The notes: generated by a model from the letters alone, not told the origin. Positions 26,501 to 36,393 are shown, numbered from the stretch's first letter. The stretch is DNA of 51,507 bases from CAZLPZ01 sp964561535 (GCA_964561535.1 CAZLPZ010000008.1:1-51507); one strand, 5' to 3'. Made by a program: numbers and translations.

Positions 26501-27214
26501 CTACCGCAGCGGCAACTGCAACCACATGCGAAATAATCTTTCGACCACGCGGGTCAAAAACGTAATTAATTCTGTTCCTTGCCCATCGGAAAATAAATGG
26601 GGATCGCGCGATCCGAACGCCAGCAGAGCCGGGGGGGAGTCGATCGCAATATCCACCCGAACTAACGCTTGCGACCGCACCAACGTCGCACCACCGCCAT
26701 AAATTGATTCTTGGCCGCCAATATCGGATTGCAATAAAATGGGTAATCCTGCTAACCACGCGGTAATCGTCCCTTCTGGAACCATACGGATTCCGGGGAC
26801 GTGGATATGTGGTAAATGCCCATGGTCGGCCTCGACCACCAAGGTGCAAATATCAACATCCAGTTGGGTGGCGAGGTCGGAGGTAATCGTTTCAATAAAT
26901 TCGGTGAATGAATGGCATTCCAGTAACCGCAGGACGCACGCGTGGATACGCGCCGTATTGTTCATATTCGACCGTGCGGTTTCCATGATGTCACGCGATG
27001 TGGTTAAAACCGCATCCCGGTCTTCTTTTAGCCGTTTGACGAGATAATGTTGAAAATCGGCAATGCCGCCACCCTTTTTCCGTTCCGGGGCGGGGGTCAA
27101 CACATCAATCGCATCCGGGTGCGTGGTCAGGAAATCAGGATGATCCCGCAGCCAATCCATTACGGATTCAGGAGTTAAGTCAGAGGAGGGTGTTTTTGTG
27201 GTCATAAGGGTCAC
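26501..27214 (-). CDS. DUF484-family protein (GAF-like)
   Basis: The 237-aa protein begins with the DUF484 pattern SVMDWLRDHPDFLTTHPDAI (about residues 18-37), then KKGGGIADFQHYLVKRLKED and a GAF-like domain to the C-terminus, with FGSRDPHLFSDGQGTELITF near the end. The family is widespread in proteobacteria near xerC and other genome-maintenance genes, but has no proven activity; a signal-binding role is inferred from the GAF-like fold. The GTG at 27214 has AAAGGA 11 bases upstream; an ATG three codons further in (27205) is an alternative. Confidence 0.85.
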   Translation of the reverse strand: MTLMTTKTPSSDLTPESVMDWLRDHPDFLTTHPDAIDVLTPAPERKKGGGIADFQHYLVKRLKEDRDAVLTTSRDIMETARSNMNNTARIHACVLRLLECHSFTEFIETITSDLATQLDVDICTLVVEADHGHLPHIHVPGIRMVPEGTITAWLAGLPILLQSDIGGQESIYGGGATLVRSQALVRVDIAIDSPPALLAFGSRDPHLFSDGQGTELITFLTRVVERLFRMWLQLPLR

Positions 27215-27294
27215 TTGAGTCAGATTCCTTTCATCTGTCTCAAGTGTGAGGGATTATGGCGTAATAATCAATGGAGAGGTTGAAAATTGCCAAA

Positions 27295-27492
27295 TTAGGA
27301 AGGAAATAAGCCATCATCAGATAATCGTGCTCGACGTTGCATCTCGGCAATTTGTTCGGATGTCGGGGGATGTGTAGTTTGTCCGGCGGCATTATTATTA
27401 AATTGCATTCCAAAGATACGCACTGCAAGATCATGCTCTGGAGATTGTAAATAAAGCTCTCTTTCATTTGAATCAGGGAGGGGTAAAGGCAT
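27295..27492 (-). CDS. Small hypothetical protein, 65 aa
   Basis: The frame starts with ATG behind a strong ribosome site (AAAAGAGGAGATTTAAAATG). The product is hydrophilic, with a Pro-rich beginning (MPLPLPDSNERELYLQ) and a helix-forming C-terminal half (PPTSEQIAEMQRRARLSD). I recognise no family. It is in the same direction as the DUF484 gene, 80 bases upstream of it, and could be its leader cistron. The strong ribosome site is the main reason to believe it. Confidence 0.6.
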   Translation of the reverse strand: MPLPLPDSNERELYLQSPEHDLAVRIFGMQFNNNAAGQTTHPPTSEQIAEMQRRARLSDDGLFPS

Positions 27493-27616
27493 TTTAAATC
27501 TCCTCTTTTGATTAGGTATTTTAATTTACATATATTTATACGAACCTGTCAACAATTTTTATAAATAAGCACGAAAATTACTCACGCGCAAGGACGTTTT
27601 GGGCGATCAGGGGGAT

Positions 27617-27645
27617 TTATCCTCCCCCCGAAAGAGGGAGGATAA
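27617..27645. repeat. TTATCCTCCC/GGGAGGATAA palindrome (family 2)
   Basis: A perfect 10-bp stem with a 9-nt loop is followed by TCGGAACCTTCTTTTCTTTAAGAAATTC. The trailing sequence resembles that of the copies at 2540 and 9266. It lies just upstream of priA, between divergently transcribed genes, so it is not a terminator for either. Confidence 0.6.
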
Positions 27646-27687
27646 TCGGAACCTTCTTTTCTTTAAGAAATTCAGTATATTACAATT

Positions 27688-29778
27688 ATGACCCTCACCA
27701 CTGAACCATACCCCGACATTTTTCCGCCCGGGGTGACCGTTGCGGTTGTTGTACCGTCGGCGGCACGCGGGCCCTATGATTACCGCGTTGGGGCAAATTT
27801 GAGGCAGGGGGTGCAGATTGGTGATTTGGTTCGAATCCCCTTTGGCCGGCGGGAACTTACAGGAGTAGTTATTGGTCCCGGATCGGGCACGGTAGCCGAA
27901 TCAAAATTGAAAGATATTTTGTGCGGGGTTGGAAAAAATATAGAGGAGGAGGAAGAAAAATATAAGGAAGATGCTGTTTCGATGCAGTTTGCTCTTTCCT
28001 CTGATTTCGTTTCTTTTCTCATGTGGGTGGCCGAATACACGCTGTCTGATTTATCAGCAGTGTTTAAACTGGCCCTGCCGATTGATCCTGGGGAACGTCA
28101 GCCCAAAGAAACTAAACGCGGGAAACCAATCGCGGGAACTTCCCCCAACCCCGATCACAAAAAAATAACGTTATCACCCGAACAGCAAACGGCAGCGCAA
28201 GACATCGCGGGCGCCGTGACCCGCGCAACATACGATCCCATCGTCCTTGACGGGGTGACGGGGGCCGGGAAAACCGAAGTATATTTTGAAGGGATTGCCG
28301 CCGCTATCCGTACCGGGCGCCAAATCGTTGTCTTGCTGCCCGAAATTGCCTTGACTGCGGCGTTCGTCGAACGATTTACCATGCGCTTTGGTCAACCACC
28401 CGGCATTTGGCATTCCCACATGACCCCAGCGCAACGGCGCAAAACATATTTCGGAATTTTAAATGGGTCGATAAAAGTTATTGCCGGGGCGCGATCGGCC
28501 TTAATGCTGCCATACCCCAACCTGGGCTTGATTGTGGTCGATGAGGAACATGATGCATCCTATAAACAAGAAGAGGGGGTTCTATATCACGCTCGAGATA
28601 TGGCTGTTGCGCGCGCGCGGCGCCAAAATATTCCGATTATCTTGGCATCCGCCACACCATCTCTTGAAACGATGGCGAATGTCTGGGCCGGACGGTACCG
28701 TACGATTAAACTGCCCGATCGATTTGGGGGCGCGAGGATGCCCGATATTCAATTGATTGATTTAAAAATTGATAAACCCGAAAAGGGTGAATTCATTGCA
28801 CCAAAATTATACAACGCGATCACGGAAACGTTGGCTCGCGGCGAACAAGTACTTCTTTTTCTAAATCGTCGAGGTTATGCGCCACTGACCTTGTGTCGTG
28901 GATGCGGTCATCGTTTCACCTGCCCAAGGTGTACGGCATGGATGGTCGCGCATCGTCGGACAGGATCACTCCATTGTCATCATTGTGGATATCAAACACG
29001 TGTGCCCAAAAACTGTCCCTCATGTGGGGCTGAAGATTCGCTGATCCTTTGTGGCCCTGGTGTTGAGCGGATTGAGGAAGAGGTCAAGGCGCGTTATCCC
29101 GATGCGCGTACGCTAATTTTTTCCAGTGATCTTGCGAACGACCAAAAGTTATTAATTGAATCGATCGCGAAAATCGAGCAAGGCAAAATTGATATTGTCA
29201 TCGGTACCCAAATGATTGCCAAGGGGCATCACTTTCCGGGTCTGACCCTGGTCGGGGTGGTGGATGCCGATTTGGGATTATCTGGGGGTGATTTGCGCGC
29301 GGCGGAACGCACGTTTCAACTTTTACAGCAGGTATCGGGTCGGGCGGGACGCGCCGAAAAACCGGGCCGTGTTTACCTCCAAACCTTTATGCCAGAAAAT
29401 AAAGTTATGCAGGCGCTACGGGCAAACGCGCGGGATTTATTTTTATCCGTTGAATCTGACGAACGTCGTGCGGCCAGCATGCCGCCATTTGGACGATTAG
29501 CCGGTGTGATTATTTCGGGCAAGGATGAAGAGCAAACAAAAATATTTGCGCAATCGTTGTTGCGTGCCGCATCATCATGTATTGCACCAGGCATAAAAAT
29601 CTGGGGCCCAGCCGAAGCTCAGATGTACCGCCTGCGCGGTAAATTCCGGTTCCGGTTTTTGGTTCAGGCCGAAAGGAGCGTCATGGTTCAAAAAATGATC
29701 GCCGATTGGATCGCATCCGTCCCCGCGCCATCGGCCATTGATGTCCGCGTGGACATTGATCCGCAGAGCTTTGTTTGA
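27688..29778 (+). CDS. priA: Primosomal replication helicase PriA
   Basis: PriA is a 3'-5' DNA helicase that reloads the replisome at collapsed forks. The 696-aa protein has an N-terminal DNA-binding domain, Walker A DGVTGAGKTEVYFE (about residues 187-200), the DEEH box in VVDEEHDASYKQEE (about 285-298), a zinc region with CRGCGHRFTCPRC and CHHCGYQTRVPKNCPSCG (about 406-452), and motif VI in QQVSGRAGRAEKPGRV (about 547-562). Between the N-terminal beta-barrel and the next helical segment there is an acidic insert (NIEEEEEKYKED, about residues 84-95), which seems specific to this organism. The start has no strong ribosome site. Confidence 0.95.
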   Translation: MTLTTEPYPDIFPPGVTVAVVVPSAARGPYDYRVGANLRQGVQIGDLVRIPFGRRELTGVVIGPGSGTVAESKLKDILCGVGKNIEEEEEKYKEDAVSMQFALSSDFVSFLMWVAEYTLSDLSAVFKLALPIDPGERQPKETKRGKPIAGTSPNPDHKKITLSPEQQTAAQDIAGAVTRATYDPIVLDGVTGAGKTEVYFEGIAAAIRTGRQIVVLLPEIALTAAFVERFTMRFGQPPGIWHSHMTPAQRRKTYFGILNGSIKVIAGARSALMLPYPNLGLIVVDEEHDASYKQEEGVLYHARDMAVARARRQNIPIILASATPSLETMANVWAGRYRTIKLPDRFGGARMPDIQLIDLKIDKPEKGEFIAPKLYNAITETLARGEQVLLFLNRRGYAPLTLCRGCGHRFTCPRCTAWMVAHRRTGSLHCHHCGYQTRVPKNCPSCGAEDSLILCGPGVERIEEEVKARYPDARTLIFSSDLANDQKLLIESIAKIEQGKIDIVIGTQMIAKGHHFPGLTLVGVVDADLGLSGGDLRAAERTFQLLQQVSGRAGRAEKPGRVYLQTFMPENKVMQALRANARDLFLSVESDERRAASMPPFGRLAGVIISGKDEEQTKIFAQSLLRAASSCIAPGIKIWGPAEAQMYRLRGKFRFRFLVQAERSVMVQKMIADWIASVPAPSAIDVRVDIDPQSFV

Positions 29779-29899
29779 CAGGGATTATTGTTTTTGGAGG
29801 GCTTGGCACCTAATGATACTTTCGTTTGAAATTCATTGTCACTAGTCTGATAATAAATATTATGGTAACTAAAATAGAAATTCGGGCAGGGGGTTCATC

Positions 29900-30967
29900 T
29901 TATGGACCTTCCTGTTGCGCACGGTATATCAGACAACTATCCCCATACGAGTAAAACCGATACCCCTGATTCACTGCGTACGCGTACGCGGCCTGCATCA
30001 TATCCAAACCTGCAAACGCACTGACGAGCATAAATAAAGTCGATTTGGGCAAATGAAAATTGGTCATTAATATGTCGATGGCCCGAAAACGATATCCAGG
30101 TGTTATAAAAATCGATGTGTCTCCAGAATATGAATGTATCGTCCCTTGATCGTCGGTTGCCGATTCCAGGATGCGTAAGCTGGTTGTCCCCACAGCGATA
30201 ATACGGCCGCCAATTTTATGGGTCTCATTCAGTGTACGTGCCAGATCTTCTGTAATTTCTCCCCATTCAGCATGCATTTTATGATCTTTCGTATCGGAAA
30301 CTTTTATAGGTAAGAATGTTCCTGCGCCTACATGTAAGGTCACATACGCAATACGTACACCCTTGGCCTCAATCGCCGAGATTAATTCAGGTGTAAAATG
30401 CAGGCCCGCGGTTGGGGCCGCAACCGCCCCTTCCCGTTTCCCATAAATTGTTTGATAATCATACGAGTCTGCCGTATCAATATCACGTTTACGCGCAATA
30501 TAGGGGGGTAAAGGCATGTTTCCGGCCACTGCCAATGCTCCCTCCATTGTAATCCCTTGTGGTACTTTAAAATTCAAACAGACTTGACCGTCATCCAATT
30601 TTTCAATGATGTCCGCCGTCAAGTCATCGCCAAAATGAACAATTTTTCCTACTGCTGCACGACGCGCATTTTTCATGAACGCCCACCAGCTGTACGTGTC
30701 AATACGCTTATGCAATGTGATATCAACCCGTGCAACACCAATGGTACCAAACAAGCGTGATGGAATAACGCGCGTGTCATTCAAGACTAAAACATCCCCC
30801 GCGTATAACTTATCCACAAGGTTATAAACATGATCATCCACCAATTGATCCGTTGGATCATTTGAATTTGGGTTGATGATCAATTGCCGCGCATGATCTC
30901 GCGGCGTGCTGGGTCGCAAGGCAATCAAAGATTCAGGCAAGTTAAAATCAAACAGAGAAATATCCAT
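29900..30967 (-). CDS. queA: S-adenosylmethionine:tRNA ribosyltransferase-isomerase
   Basis: QueA transfers and isomerises the ribosyl part of SAM onto 7-aminomethyl-7-deazaguanine in tRNA, making epoxyqueuosine. The 355-aa protein opens with the family start FDFNLPESLIALRPSTPRD. It contains LVLNDTRVIPSRLFG near 57, APTAGLHFTPEL near 182, THVGAGTF-like TLHVGAGTFLPIK near 210, and NFHLPKSTLFMLVSAFAG near 310, all hallmarks. It is the last gene of the dacC-tmk-holB-metG-tatD-queA run and starts six bases after tatD ends. Confidence 0.95.
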   Translation of the reverse strand: MDISLFDFNLPESLIALRPSTPRDHARQLIINPNSNDPTDQLVDDHVYNLVDKLYAGDVLVLNDTRVIPSRLFGTIGVARVDITLHKRIDTYSWWAFMKNARRAAVGKIVHFGDDLTADIIEKLDDGQVCLNFKVPQGITMEGALAVAGNMPLPPYIARKRDIDTADSYDYQTIYGKREGAVAAPTAGLHFTPELISAIEAKGVRIAYVTLHVGAGTFLPIKVSDTKDHKMHAEWGEITEDLARTLNETHKIGGRIIAVGTTSLRILESATDDQGTIHSYSGDTSIFITPGYRFRAIDILMTNFHLPKSTLFMLVSAFAGLDMMQAAYAYAVNQGYRFYSYGDSCLIYRAQQEGP

Positions 30968-30973
30968 TATCCA

Positions 30974-31786
30974 TCACGCAGTCGACTGGGCTTTATTAAA
31001 CAGCCTAAAAAAATTCGCATTACATGCAGAAATTAAGTCAGACTCACTGACCCGCTTTAACTCTGCAAGAATCCGTACTGTATGTATAATGTACGCCGGT
31101 TCATTAACCTTGCCGCGCAAGGGTTCGGGGGCCAAATACGGGGCATCGGTTTCAACCAAAATTCGGTCCATGGGGACCGTACGGGCGATATCGCGCAACT
31201 CCCCTGCCTTTTTAAAGGTGATAATTCCTGAAAACGAAATATAAAATCCTATGTCCAAGGATTGTTTTGCCAATCCCTCCGAGCCTGAAAAACAATGCAT
31301 CACGCCTCGGACGCGTGGGTCGGTCCCTGCCCCTTCTTCCGATAAAATTTTGATGATATCCTCATCAGCATCACGTGTATGGACAATCAAAGGCAGACCT
31401 GTACGTGCCGCTGCGCGAATATGTTTCCGAAAACTTGCGGCTTGGTCAACGCGGTTGGAATGGTTATAGTAATAGTCCAATCCTGTCTCCCCCACGCCAA
31501 TCACACGCGGGTCCGACGACGCGTACGCGACCAACTGGTCTTCGGTGATCGCCTGCTCTTCGGCAATCTCGGCCTCGTGCGGGTGCGTGCCCACTGTACA
31601 CCACACATCCGGAACTGTACGTGTGATCTCCCGGAGAGTGTCAAACTCCTCCGATATTTTACAGCAAATGGTCAACGCGCCACCAACACCCGCCGCCCGC
31701 GCCCGGTCCATCAAAATGGATGGATTATCCTCTGGAACCGTACGTTCATGGGTTAAATGACAATGAGAATCGATGACACCAGACAT
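30974..31786 (-). CDS. tatD: TatD-family metal-dependent hydrolase
   Basis: The 270-aa TIM-barrel protein carries the metal ligands of the TatD family in order: DSHCHL (about residues 6-11), GETGLDYYY (about 97-105), HTRDADED (about 136-143), MHCFSG (about 163-168) and ETDAPYLAPEP (about 212-222). TatD proteins act as 3'-5' DNA exonucleases and in DNA repair or quality control; the exact substrate of this homologue is not known. It sits five bases after metG and six bases before queA, in the order usual for alphaproteobacteria. Confidence 0.92.
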   Translation of the reverse strand: MSGVIDSHCHLTHERTVPEDNPSILMDRARAAGVGGALTICCKISEEFDTLREITRTVPDVWCTVGTHPHEAEIAEEQAITEDQLVAYASSDPRVIGVGETGLDYYYNHSNRVDQAASFRKHIRAAARTGLPLIVHTRDADEDIIKILSEEGAGTDPRVRGVMHCFSGSEGLAKQSLDIGFYISFSGIITFKKAGELRDIARTVPMDRILVETDAPYLAPEPLRGKVNEPAYIIHTVRILAELKRVSESDLISACNANFFRLFNKAQSTA

Positions 31787-31791
31787 ATTTT

Positions 31792-33342
31792 TTAGGCTGC
31801 CTCTGTCATTTCAAGGCGTGGGAATACCCCCTTGGGTTCAGGGATTGCCGTACCGGATTTCAAGGCATGCGTTTTTGATAAATAATCAAACGTACGTTCA
31901 CCGGTTGCCACCAGGACTTGATCCAGGATTTTCGCGGCGAGGTCCGGGGTAAAGGGTTGCATGATCAACCCCAAACACCGGATAACTTCAGCCAAGACGT
32001 ACAGGACGGTGTTCATTCGGGCAGGATCCGTTTTCTTTAACCCCCACGGCGCTTGCGCGTCAATATACATGTTTGCAGATCCGACAACATTAAATACAAC
32101 TTCGATCGCCTTATCAAACCGTTGACGGTCGAGTTCAATACGCACGCCCGTGACCATCCCGTGCGCGGCGGCCAATAACGCTGCGTCATCGGCTGTGTAC
32201 GTCTCCGGTGTTGGCACCACCGCGCCGGCGTTCTTATATATAAATGACATCGTTCGTTGAACCAAATTTCCCAATCCATTGGCCAGATCACTGTTGACCC
32301 GGGCAAGAGCGGACCCCTGCGATATATCACCGTCATTCCCAAACGGAATCATCGCCATGAGCACATACCGGGTCCCGTCGACACCGTACTTGGCCATCAT
32401 GTCGTCGGGCGTGATCACATTTCCCCAGGACTTCGACATTTTTTTACCTTCAGATGTCAACCATCCATGCGCATACACCCGTTTGGGCGGGGGCAACCCC
32501 GCCGATATCAAAAATGCGGGCCAGTACACCGTGTGAAACCGGATAATATCTTTGCCCACCATATGCAGGTCCGCGGGCCAGAATTTTTTGAAACTATCGG
32601 ACTGTACGTCTGGGTACCCAATGGCGGTCAAATAATTGGTCAGCGCATCGACCCACACATACATGACGTGGTCGGGTTCGCCGGGTATCGGCACGCCCCA
32701 TTTAAAATTCGTGCGCGAGATACTCAGGTCATTCAGGCCTCCTTTCACGAAACTCAAGACTTCGTTCCGGCGGCTGTCGGGGGCGATGAAGTCGGGATGA
32801 TCAGCGTACAATTTCAATAATCGATCTTGAAATGCCGATAGACGAAAGAAATATGATTTTTCCTCAACCCACGTGACTTCCGAGTCAAATGGGCTGTATT
32901 TTTTTCCGTCTGCGCCAATTTTAATTTCGTCTTCAGCATAAAATGCCTCATCCCGCACGGCATACCACCCAGCGTACGTGCCCAAGTAAATATCACCGTT
33001 GGCGAGCATTTTATTCCATATTTCTTGCGCCGCCTTTTTGTGCCGCGGTTCGGTCGTCCGAATGAATTGATCGTTCGTGATATTCAATTTTGGCAGAAGA
33101 TCGCGAAAGTTTTGAGAAACCTGATCTGTAAAATCTTGCGGATCCATCCCAGCCTTGGCGGCAGCCTGGTCCACCTTTTGCCCATGTTCATCCGTGCCGG
33201 TTAAAAACATGACCTCAAACCCGTCCAGTCGTTTGAACCGGGCCAAAACATCGCAAGCAATCGTGGTGTACGCGCTGCCGATATGGGGTTTGTCATTCAC
33301 GTAATAAATTGGGGTCGTGATGTAATATGTTTTTTGGGTCAT
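31792..33342 (-). CDS. metG: Methionyl-tRNA synthetase
   Basis: MetRS charges initiator and elongator tRNA-Met. The class I signatures are visible: the HIGH-like PHIGSAYTT (about residues 19-27) and KKMSKSWGN (about 303-311). The 516-aa protein lacks the C-terminal tRNA-binding dimer domain of E. coli MetRS, and no CxxC zinc knuckle is present in the connective peptide (around AEDEIKIGADGKKYSPFDSE). It is therefore the zinc-free short type known from many alphaproteobacteria. It lies between holB and tatD in a tight run. Confidence 0.95.
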   Translation of the reverse strand: MTQKTYYITTPIYYVNDKPHIGSAYTTIACDVLARFKRLDGFEVMFLTGTDEHGQKVDQAAAKAGMDPQDFTDQVSQNFRDLLPKLNITNDQFIRTTEPRHKKAAQEIWNKMLANGDIYLGTYAGWYAVRDEAFYAEDEIKIGADGKKYSPFDSEVTWVEEKSYFFRLSAFQDRLLKLYADHPDFIAPDSRRNEVLSFVKGGLNDLSISRTNFKWGVPIPGEPDHVMYVWVDALTNYLTAIGYPDVQSDSFKKFWPADLHMVGKDIIRFHTVYWPAFLISAGLPPPKRVYAHGWLTSEGKKMSKSWGNVITPDDMMAKYGVDGTRYVLMAMIPFGNDGDISQGSALARVNSDLANGLGNLVQRTMSFIYKNAGAVVPTPETYTADDAALLAAAHGMVTGVRIELDRQRFDKAIEVVFNVVGSANMYIDAQAPWGLKKTDPARMNTVLYVLAEVIRCLGLIMQPFTPDLAAKILDQVLVATGERTFDYLSKTHALKSGTAIPEPKGVFPRLEMTEAA

Positions 33343-33376
33343 AATGAAATATCCTTGTGGATGATTATGTGGATGA

Positions 33377-34570
33377 TTAGGCTTGTTCTGTCAACCACAT
33401 TCGTGCCGTCATGATCGATTGACGTTTTTCAAGCGCCGTATCCAGTGTACGCGTGAATAAATCGCGCGTCTGATCATAGGCGGCCATTAAGGTACGGGAT
33501 GATAGGCAATTCAATACTGACATTGCGCCGGTGTCAGAATCCCCTAATAAATTGTCCAGGGTCATCCGAGTTCGTGGATCGACCTTGGCCCGTATCATTT
33601 CGCCTAGCCACCATACCCACAATCGTGCGATAAAACGAAAATCATCATCCGAGACACCTGTTGCTCCCAGACTTTCGGCAAACATGACCCAAGGTGCTAG
33701 GTGTACGTTTGGAAAATTGGCCCATAATTTAAAAAACTCATGAATACGCGCCAGGTTTTCTGGCTTGGCCAAGGCAATCGCCTGGCCGGGACAGTTGTTA
33801 GATAATGCGCGCACCCAAACGGCGTCACTACCCGACAAACGTACGCCTGCTCGACGTAGAGCCACATCAAAATCAGAATCAGGCAATGGCGTAAAGTTAA
33901 TCTGTTGAACTCGTGACCGTATGGTCGGTAAAAGAATTCCAGCCTGATGCGCCACCAAAATCAGAAGCGTACGAGGTGGCGGTTCTTCAAGAACTTTTAA
34001 CAATGCATTTTGTGCGGCACGGTTCATCCGATCGGCATTATCAATCAATACCACACGCCATCCATAATCCTGTGACGGCTTTAGTCGCATAAAAGTCACA
34101 ACACGGCGAACATCATCAACTAAAATTCGGGTGGATGTACGTGTCGGATCGTCGGGGGCCGCCTCCCCCAACTGTAAAAAATCTGGATGAGCCCCATTCC
34201 GCACACGTTGCGCGACAGGATGGTGAGGTAAAAGGGTTAGGTTTTGTAATTTTATGTCGCCAATGGGAGGGGAATCAAATAAGGATAGCCCGTCATCCAC
34301 CGGCTTATCCACCACAGAGAGACGCATTTCAGCCAGTTTCAGGGCAAGTGTCCCCTTTCCTATTCCCGCGGGCCCCACGAACATAATCGCATGAGGAACC
34401 TTGTTTTCGTTGAACATTTTTACCAAATAAGATTCTTGGGGTTCAAGCCCAATCAAACCAACTGGTGCATTATCCACCAAACGATCCACTGCGACATATT
34501 CTTGCGCGCTTGACGGAGCATCCGCCTCCTCATCATAAACATAATCTTCTGTCGAAAAAAGTTCAGCCAC
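33377..34570 (-). CDS. holB: DNA polymerase III subunit delta prime
   Basis: The delta prime subunit is part of the clamp loader. The 397-aa protein has a Walker A-like loop VGPAGIGKGTLALKLAEM (about residues 65-82), a Walker B-like LIDNADRMNRAAQNALLKVL (about 174-193) followed by EEPPPRTLLIL, and the sensor/arginine-finger region in LPTIRSRVQQI. The first 40 residues are an acidic extension not needed for the fold. The start overlaps tmk by eight bases, and this tmk-holB pairing is conserved widely. Confidence 0.92.
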   Translation of the reverse strand: MAELFSTEDYVYDEEADAPSSAQEYVAVDRLVDNAPVGLIGLEPQESYLVKMFNENKVPHAIMFVGPAGIGKGTLALKLAEMRLSVVDKPVDDGLSLFDSPPIGDIKLQNLTLLPHHPVAQRVRNGAHPDFLQLGEAAPDDPTRTSTRILVDDVRRVVTFMRLKPSQDYGWRVVLIDNADRMNRAAQNALLKVLEEPPPRTLLILVAHQAGILLPTIRSRVQQINFTPLPDSDFDVALRRAGVRLSGSDAVWVRALSNNCPGQAIALAKPENLARIHEFFKLWANFPNVHLAPWVMFAESLGATGVSDDDFRFIARLWVWWLGEMIRAKVDPRTRMTLDNLLGDSDTGAMSVLNCLSSRTLMAAYDQTRDLFTRTLDTALEKRQSIMTARMWLTEQA

Positions 34571-35228
34571 GGGCGGCCATCCTTTGTTCTACAGTTTTCC
34601 ACACATCTTCCGCGACTTTATCCACAGATTGAGTGGCATCAATAACCACGCAACGACCCGGGCACGCAGCAGCGATGGATAAATAACCGGCGCGTACTTT
34701 CATCTGAAGGTCGGATCCTTGCCCTTCAAATCGGTCGTCGGCTTTTTCGGCCGCCGCAACATTCGGCTGTACGCTTGCGCGCATACGGGCAACACTGGTG
34801 GTTGGGTCGACATCCAAAATGATTGTCAGGTCGGGTTCATATCCTCCGAGCGTAAGATCATTCAAGGTTTGATAATGCGTTGGATCATTTCCGCCACAGA
34901 TCACCTGGTACACGTATGTCGAGTCGGCATAGCGATCAGATAAGACATAACGCCCCGCACGTACAGCTGGACGAATGACCCGTTCCGTATGTTCATACCG
35001 TGCAACCCCGACCAACATCATCATTGAGAGGGGAAGCCAATCTCCTCCACCGCGACGTACGATGAGATCCCGAATTTTTTCAGCCTCAGGGGTTCCGCCA
35101 ATTTCACGTGTCTTAACGACATCAATTCCAAGATCAACTAGACGTACGCGCAGGCGTTCAATTTGGGTCGTTTTTCCCCCGCCATCCGGTCCTTCAAATG
35201 ATATAAAAAAACCACGTACGTCTGTCAT
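34563..35228 (-). CDS. tmk: Thymidylate kinase
   Basis: Thymidylate kinase phosphorylates dTMP to dTDP for DNA synthesis. The 221-aa protein has the P-loop FEGPDGGGKTTQIERL (about residues 11-26), the DRYADSTYVYQ motif (about 97-107, the DR[YFH] signature), and a lid region with little Arg (QPNVAAAEKADDRFEGQGSD). The ATG is directly adjacent to the dacC stop, and the 3' end overlaps holB by eight bases. Confidence 0.95.
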   Translation of the reverse strand: MTDVRGFFISFEGPDGGGKTTQIERLRVRLVDLGIDVVKTREIGGTPEAEKIRDLIVRRGGGDWLPLSMMMLVGVARYEHTERVIRPAVRAGRYVLSDRYADSTYVYQVICGGNDPTHYQTLNDLTLGGYEPDLTIILDVDPTTSVARMRASVQPNVAAAEKADDRFEGQGSDLQMKVRAGYLSIAAACPGRCVVIDATQSVDKVAEDVWKTVEQRMAARG

Positions 35229-36371
35229 TTATAAATCCCGGCCCGTAATCATGTACATCGCCTTGGCAAACGTACGCGCAACCAACCCCATTGCCGGAAC
35301 ATCGGCACCTGCCACCATCGGCAAAGTAATGGGGACATCCGTCGGAGTCATCTGAACGGTCAATGTCCCCACCGGGTCGCCTTTCTTGATGGGAGCGATA
35401 AGAGGTTCATTATAATCAGCGGTAATTTTGGCCTGAGGTCCACCCACACGAGGAACGGTTACGGCAAATGTACGTTCCAAAATAACGGGAACATGGGGCA
35501 TCTCGCCTAATACAACACGTGCATTTAATACAGGACGGCTATCCGCATAGGGCGATAAATTCATAAAACTACCCAACGCCCAAGATAACACCTTGAACCC
35601 TTCATCGGCGCGCGCCTGCATCGACTTGGTTCCGTTAAACACAAAAATAACCCGCCGACCATCCCGCATCCCCGACCCAATTAGCCCATATCCAGCGACT
35701 TCCGTATGCCCCGTTTTTACGCCGTCCGCCCCAATATTCCGGTACAGTAGCGGGTTGCGATTGCCTTGTTTAATTTTGTGGTATGAAAATTCGGTCTCGC
35801 TGTAATATTTGTAATAATCTGGGAAATTTGTAATTAACGCCTTGGTCAATAAAGCCAAGTCATGAGCGGTTGAATAATGATCCGGATCGGGCCAGCCCGA
35901 GGCGTTCATAAAATGGGAATCTTTCATCCCCAGTTCCAAAGCCTTTTCGTTCATCAATCCCGAAAAAGCTTCCTCGGATCCCGCCAATCCTTCGGCCAGA
36001 GCAATCGTTGCATCGTTTCCCGATTGAATGATCACGCCACGGATTAAATCCTCGACCCGAATTTGTTCACCCAAAGGGATAAACATTTTTGACCCTTGCA
36101 TGCGCCACGCTTTTTCGGATACGGGAAACGTGTCGTCCAGTTTGAGACGGCCAGCCTTTAACGCATCAAAAACCAAATACATCGTCATGACTTTAGACAT
36201 TGACGAGGTCGGCATATGTTCATGACCGTTTTTGTCCATCAAGACCGCGCCGGTGTTAAAATCCATAACGTAGACTTGTTTCGCCGCGACCTCGTCAGGG
36301 GTCAAGGCATGTGCGGAAACGGTGGTCAGGCAAAGGGAAATAACGGAAACAGAAAGAAGAAAACGGCGCAT
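35229..36371 (-). CDS. dacC: D-alanyl-D-alanine carboxypeptidase (PBP5/6 type)
   Basis: This periplasmic penicillin-binding protein trims the terminal D-Ala from peptidoglycan pentapeptides. A signal peptide is clear (MRRFLLSVSVISLCLTTVSA, cleaved near HALT). The three active-site motifs are SMSK (about residues 57-60 in PTSSMSKVMTMYLV), SGN (about 117-119 in IIQSGNDATIAL) and KTG (about 219-221 in DGVKTGHTEVAG). A C-terminal beta domain and an amphipathic membrane-anchoring end (ARTFAKAMYMITGRDL) complete the 380-aa protein. Which paralogue name applies is arbitrary. It heads the tmk-holB-metG-tatD-queA run. Confidence 0.92.
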   Translation of the reverse strand: MRRFLLSVSVISLCLTTVSAHALTPDEVAAKQVYVMDFNTGAVLMDKNGHEHMPTSSMSKVMTMYLVFDALKAGRLKLDDTFPVSEKAWRMQGSKMFIPLGEQIRVEDLIRGVIIQSGNDATIALAEGLAGSEEAFSGLMNEKALELGMKDSHFMNASGWPDPDHYSTAHDLALLTKALITNFPDYYKYYSETEFSYHKIKQGNRNPLLYRNIGADGVKTGHTEVAGYGLIGSGMRDGRRVIFVFNGTKSMQARADEGFKVLSWALGSFMNLSPYADSRPVLNARVVLGEMPHVPVILERTFAVTVPRVGGPQAKITADYNEPLIAPIKKGDPVGTLTVQMTPTDVPITLPMVAGADVPAMGLVARTFAKAMYMITGRDL

Positions 36372-36393
36372 AATGGACCTTTTGTAACAGAGG

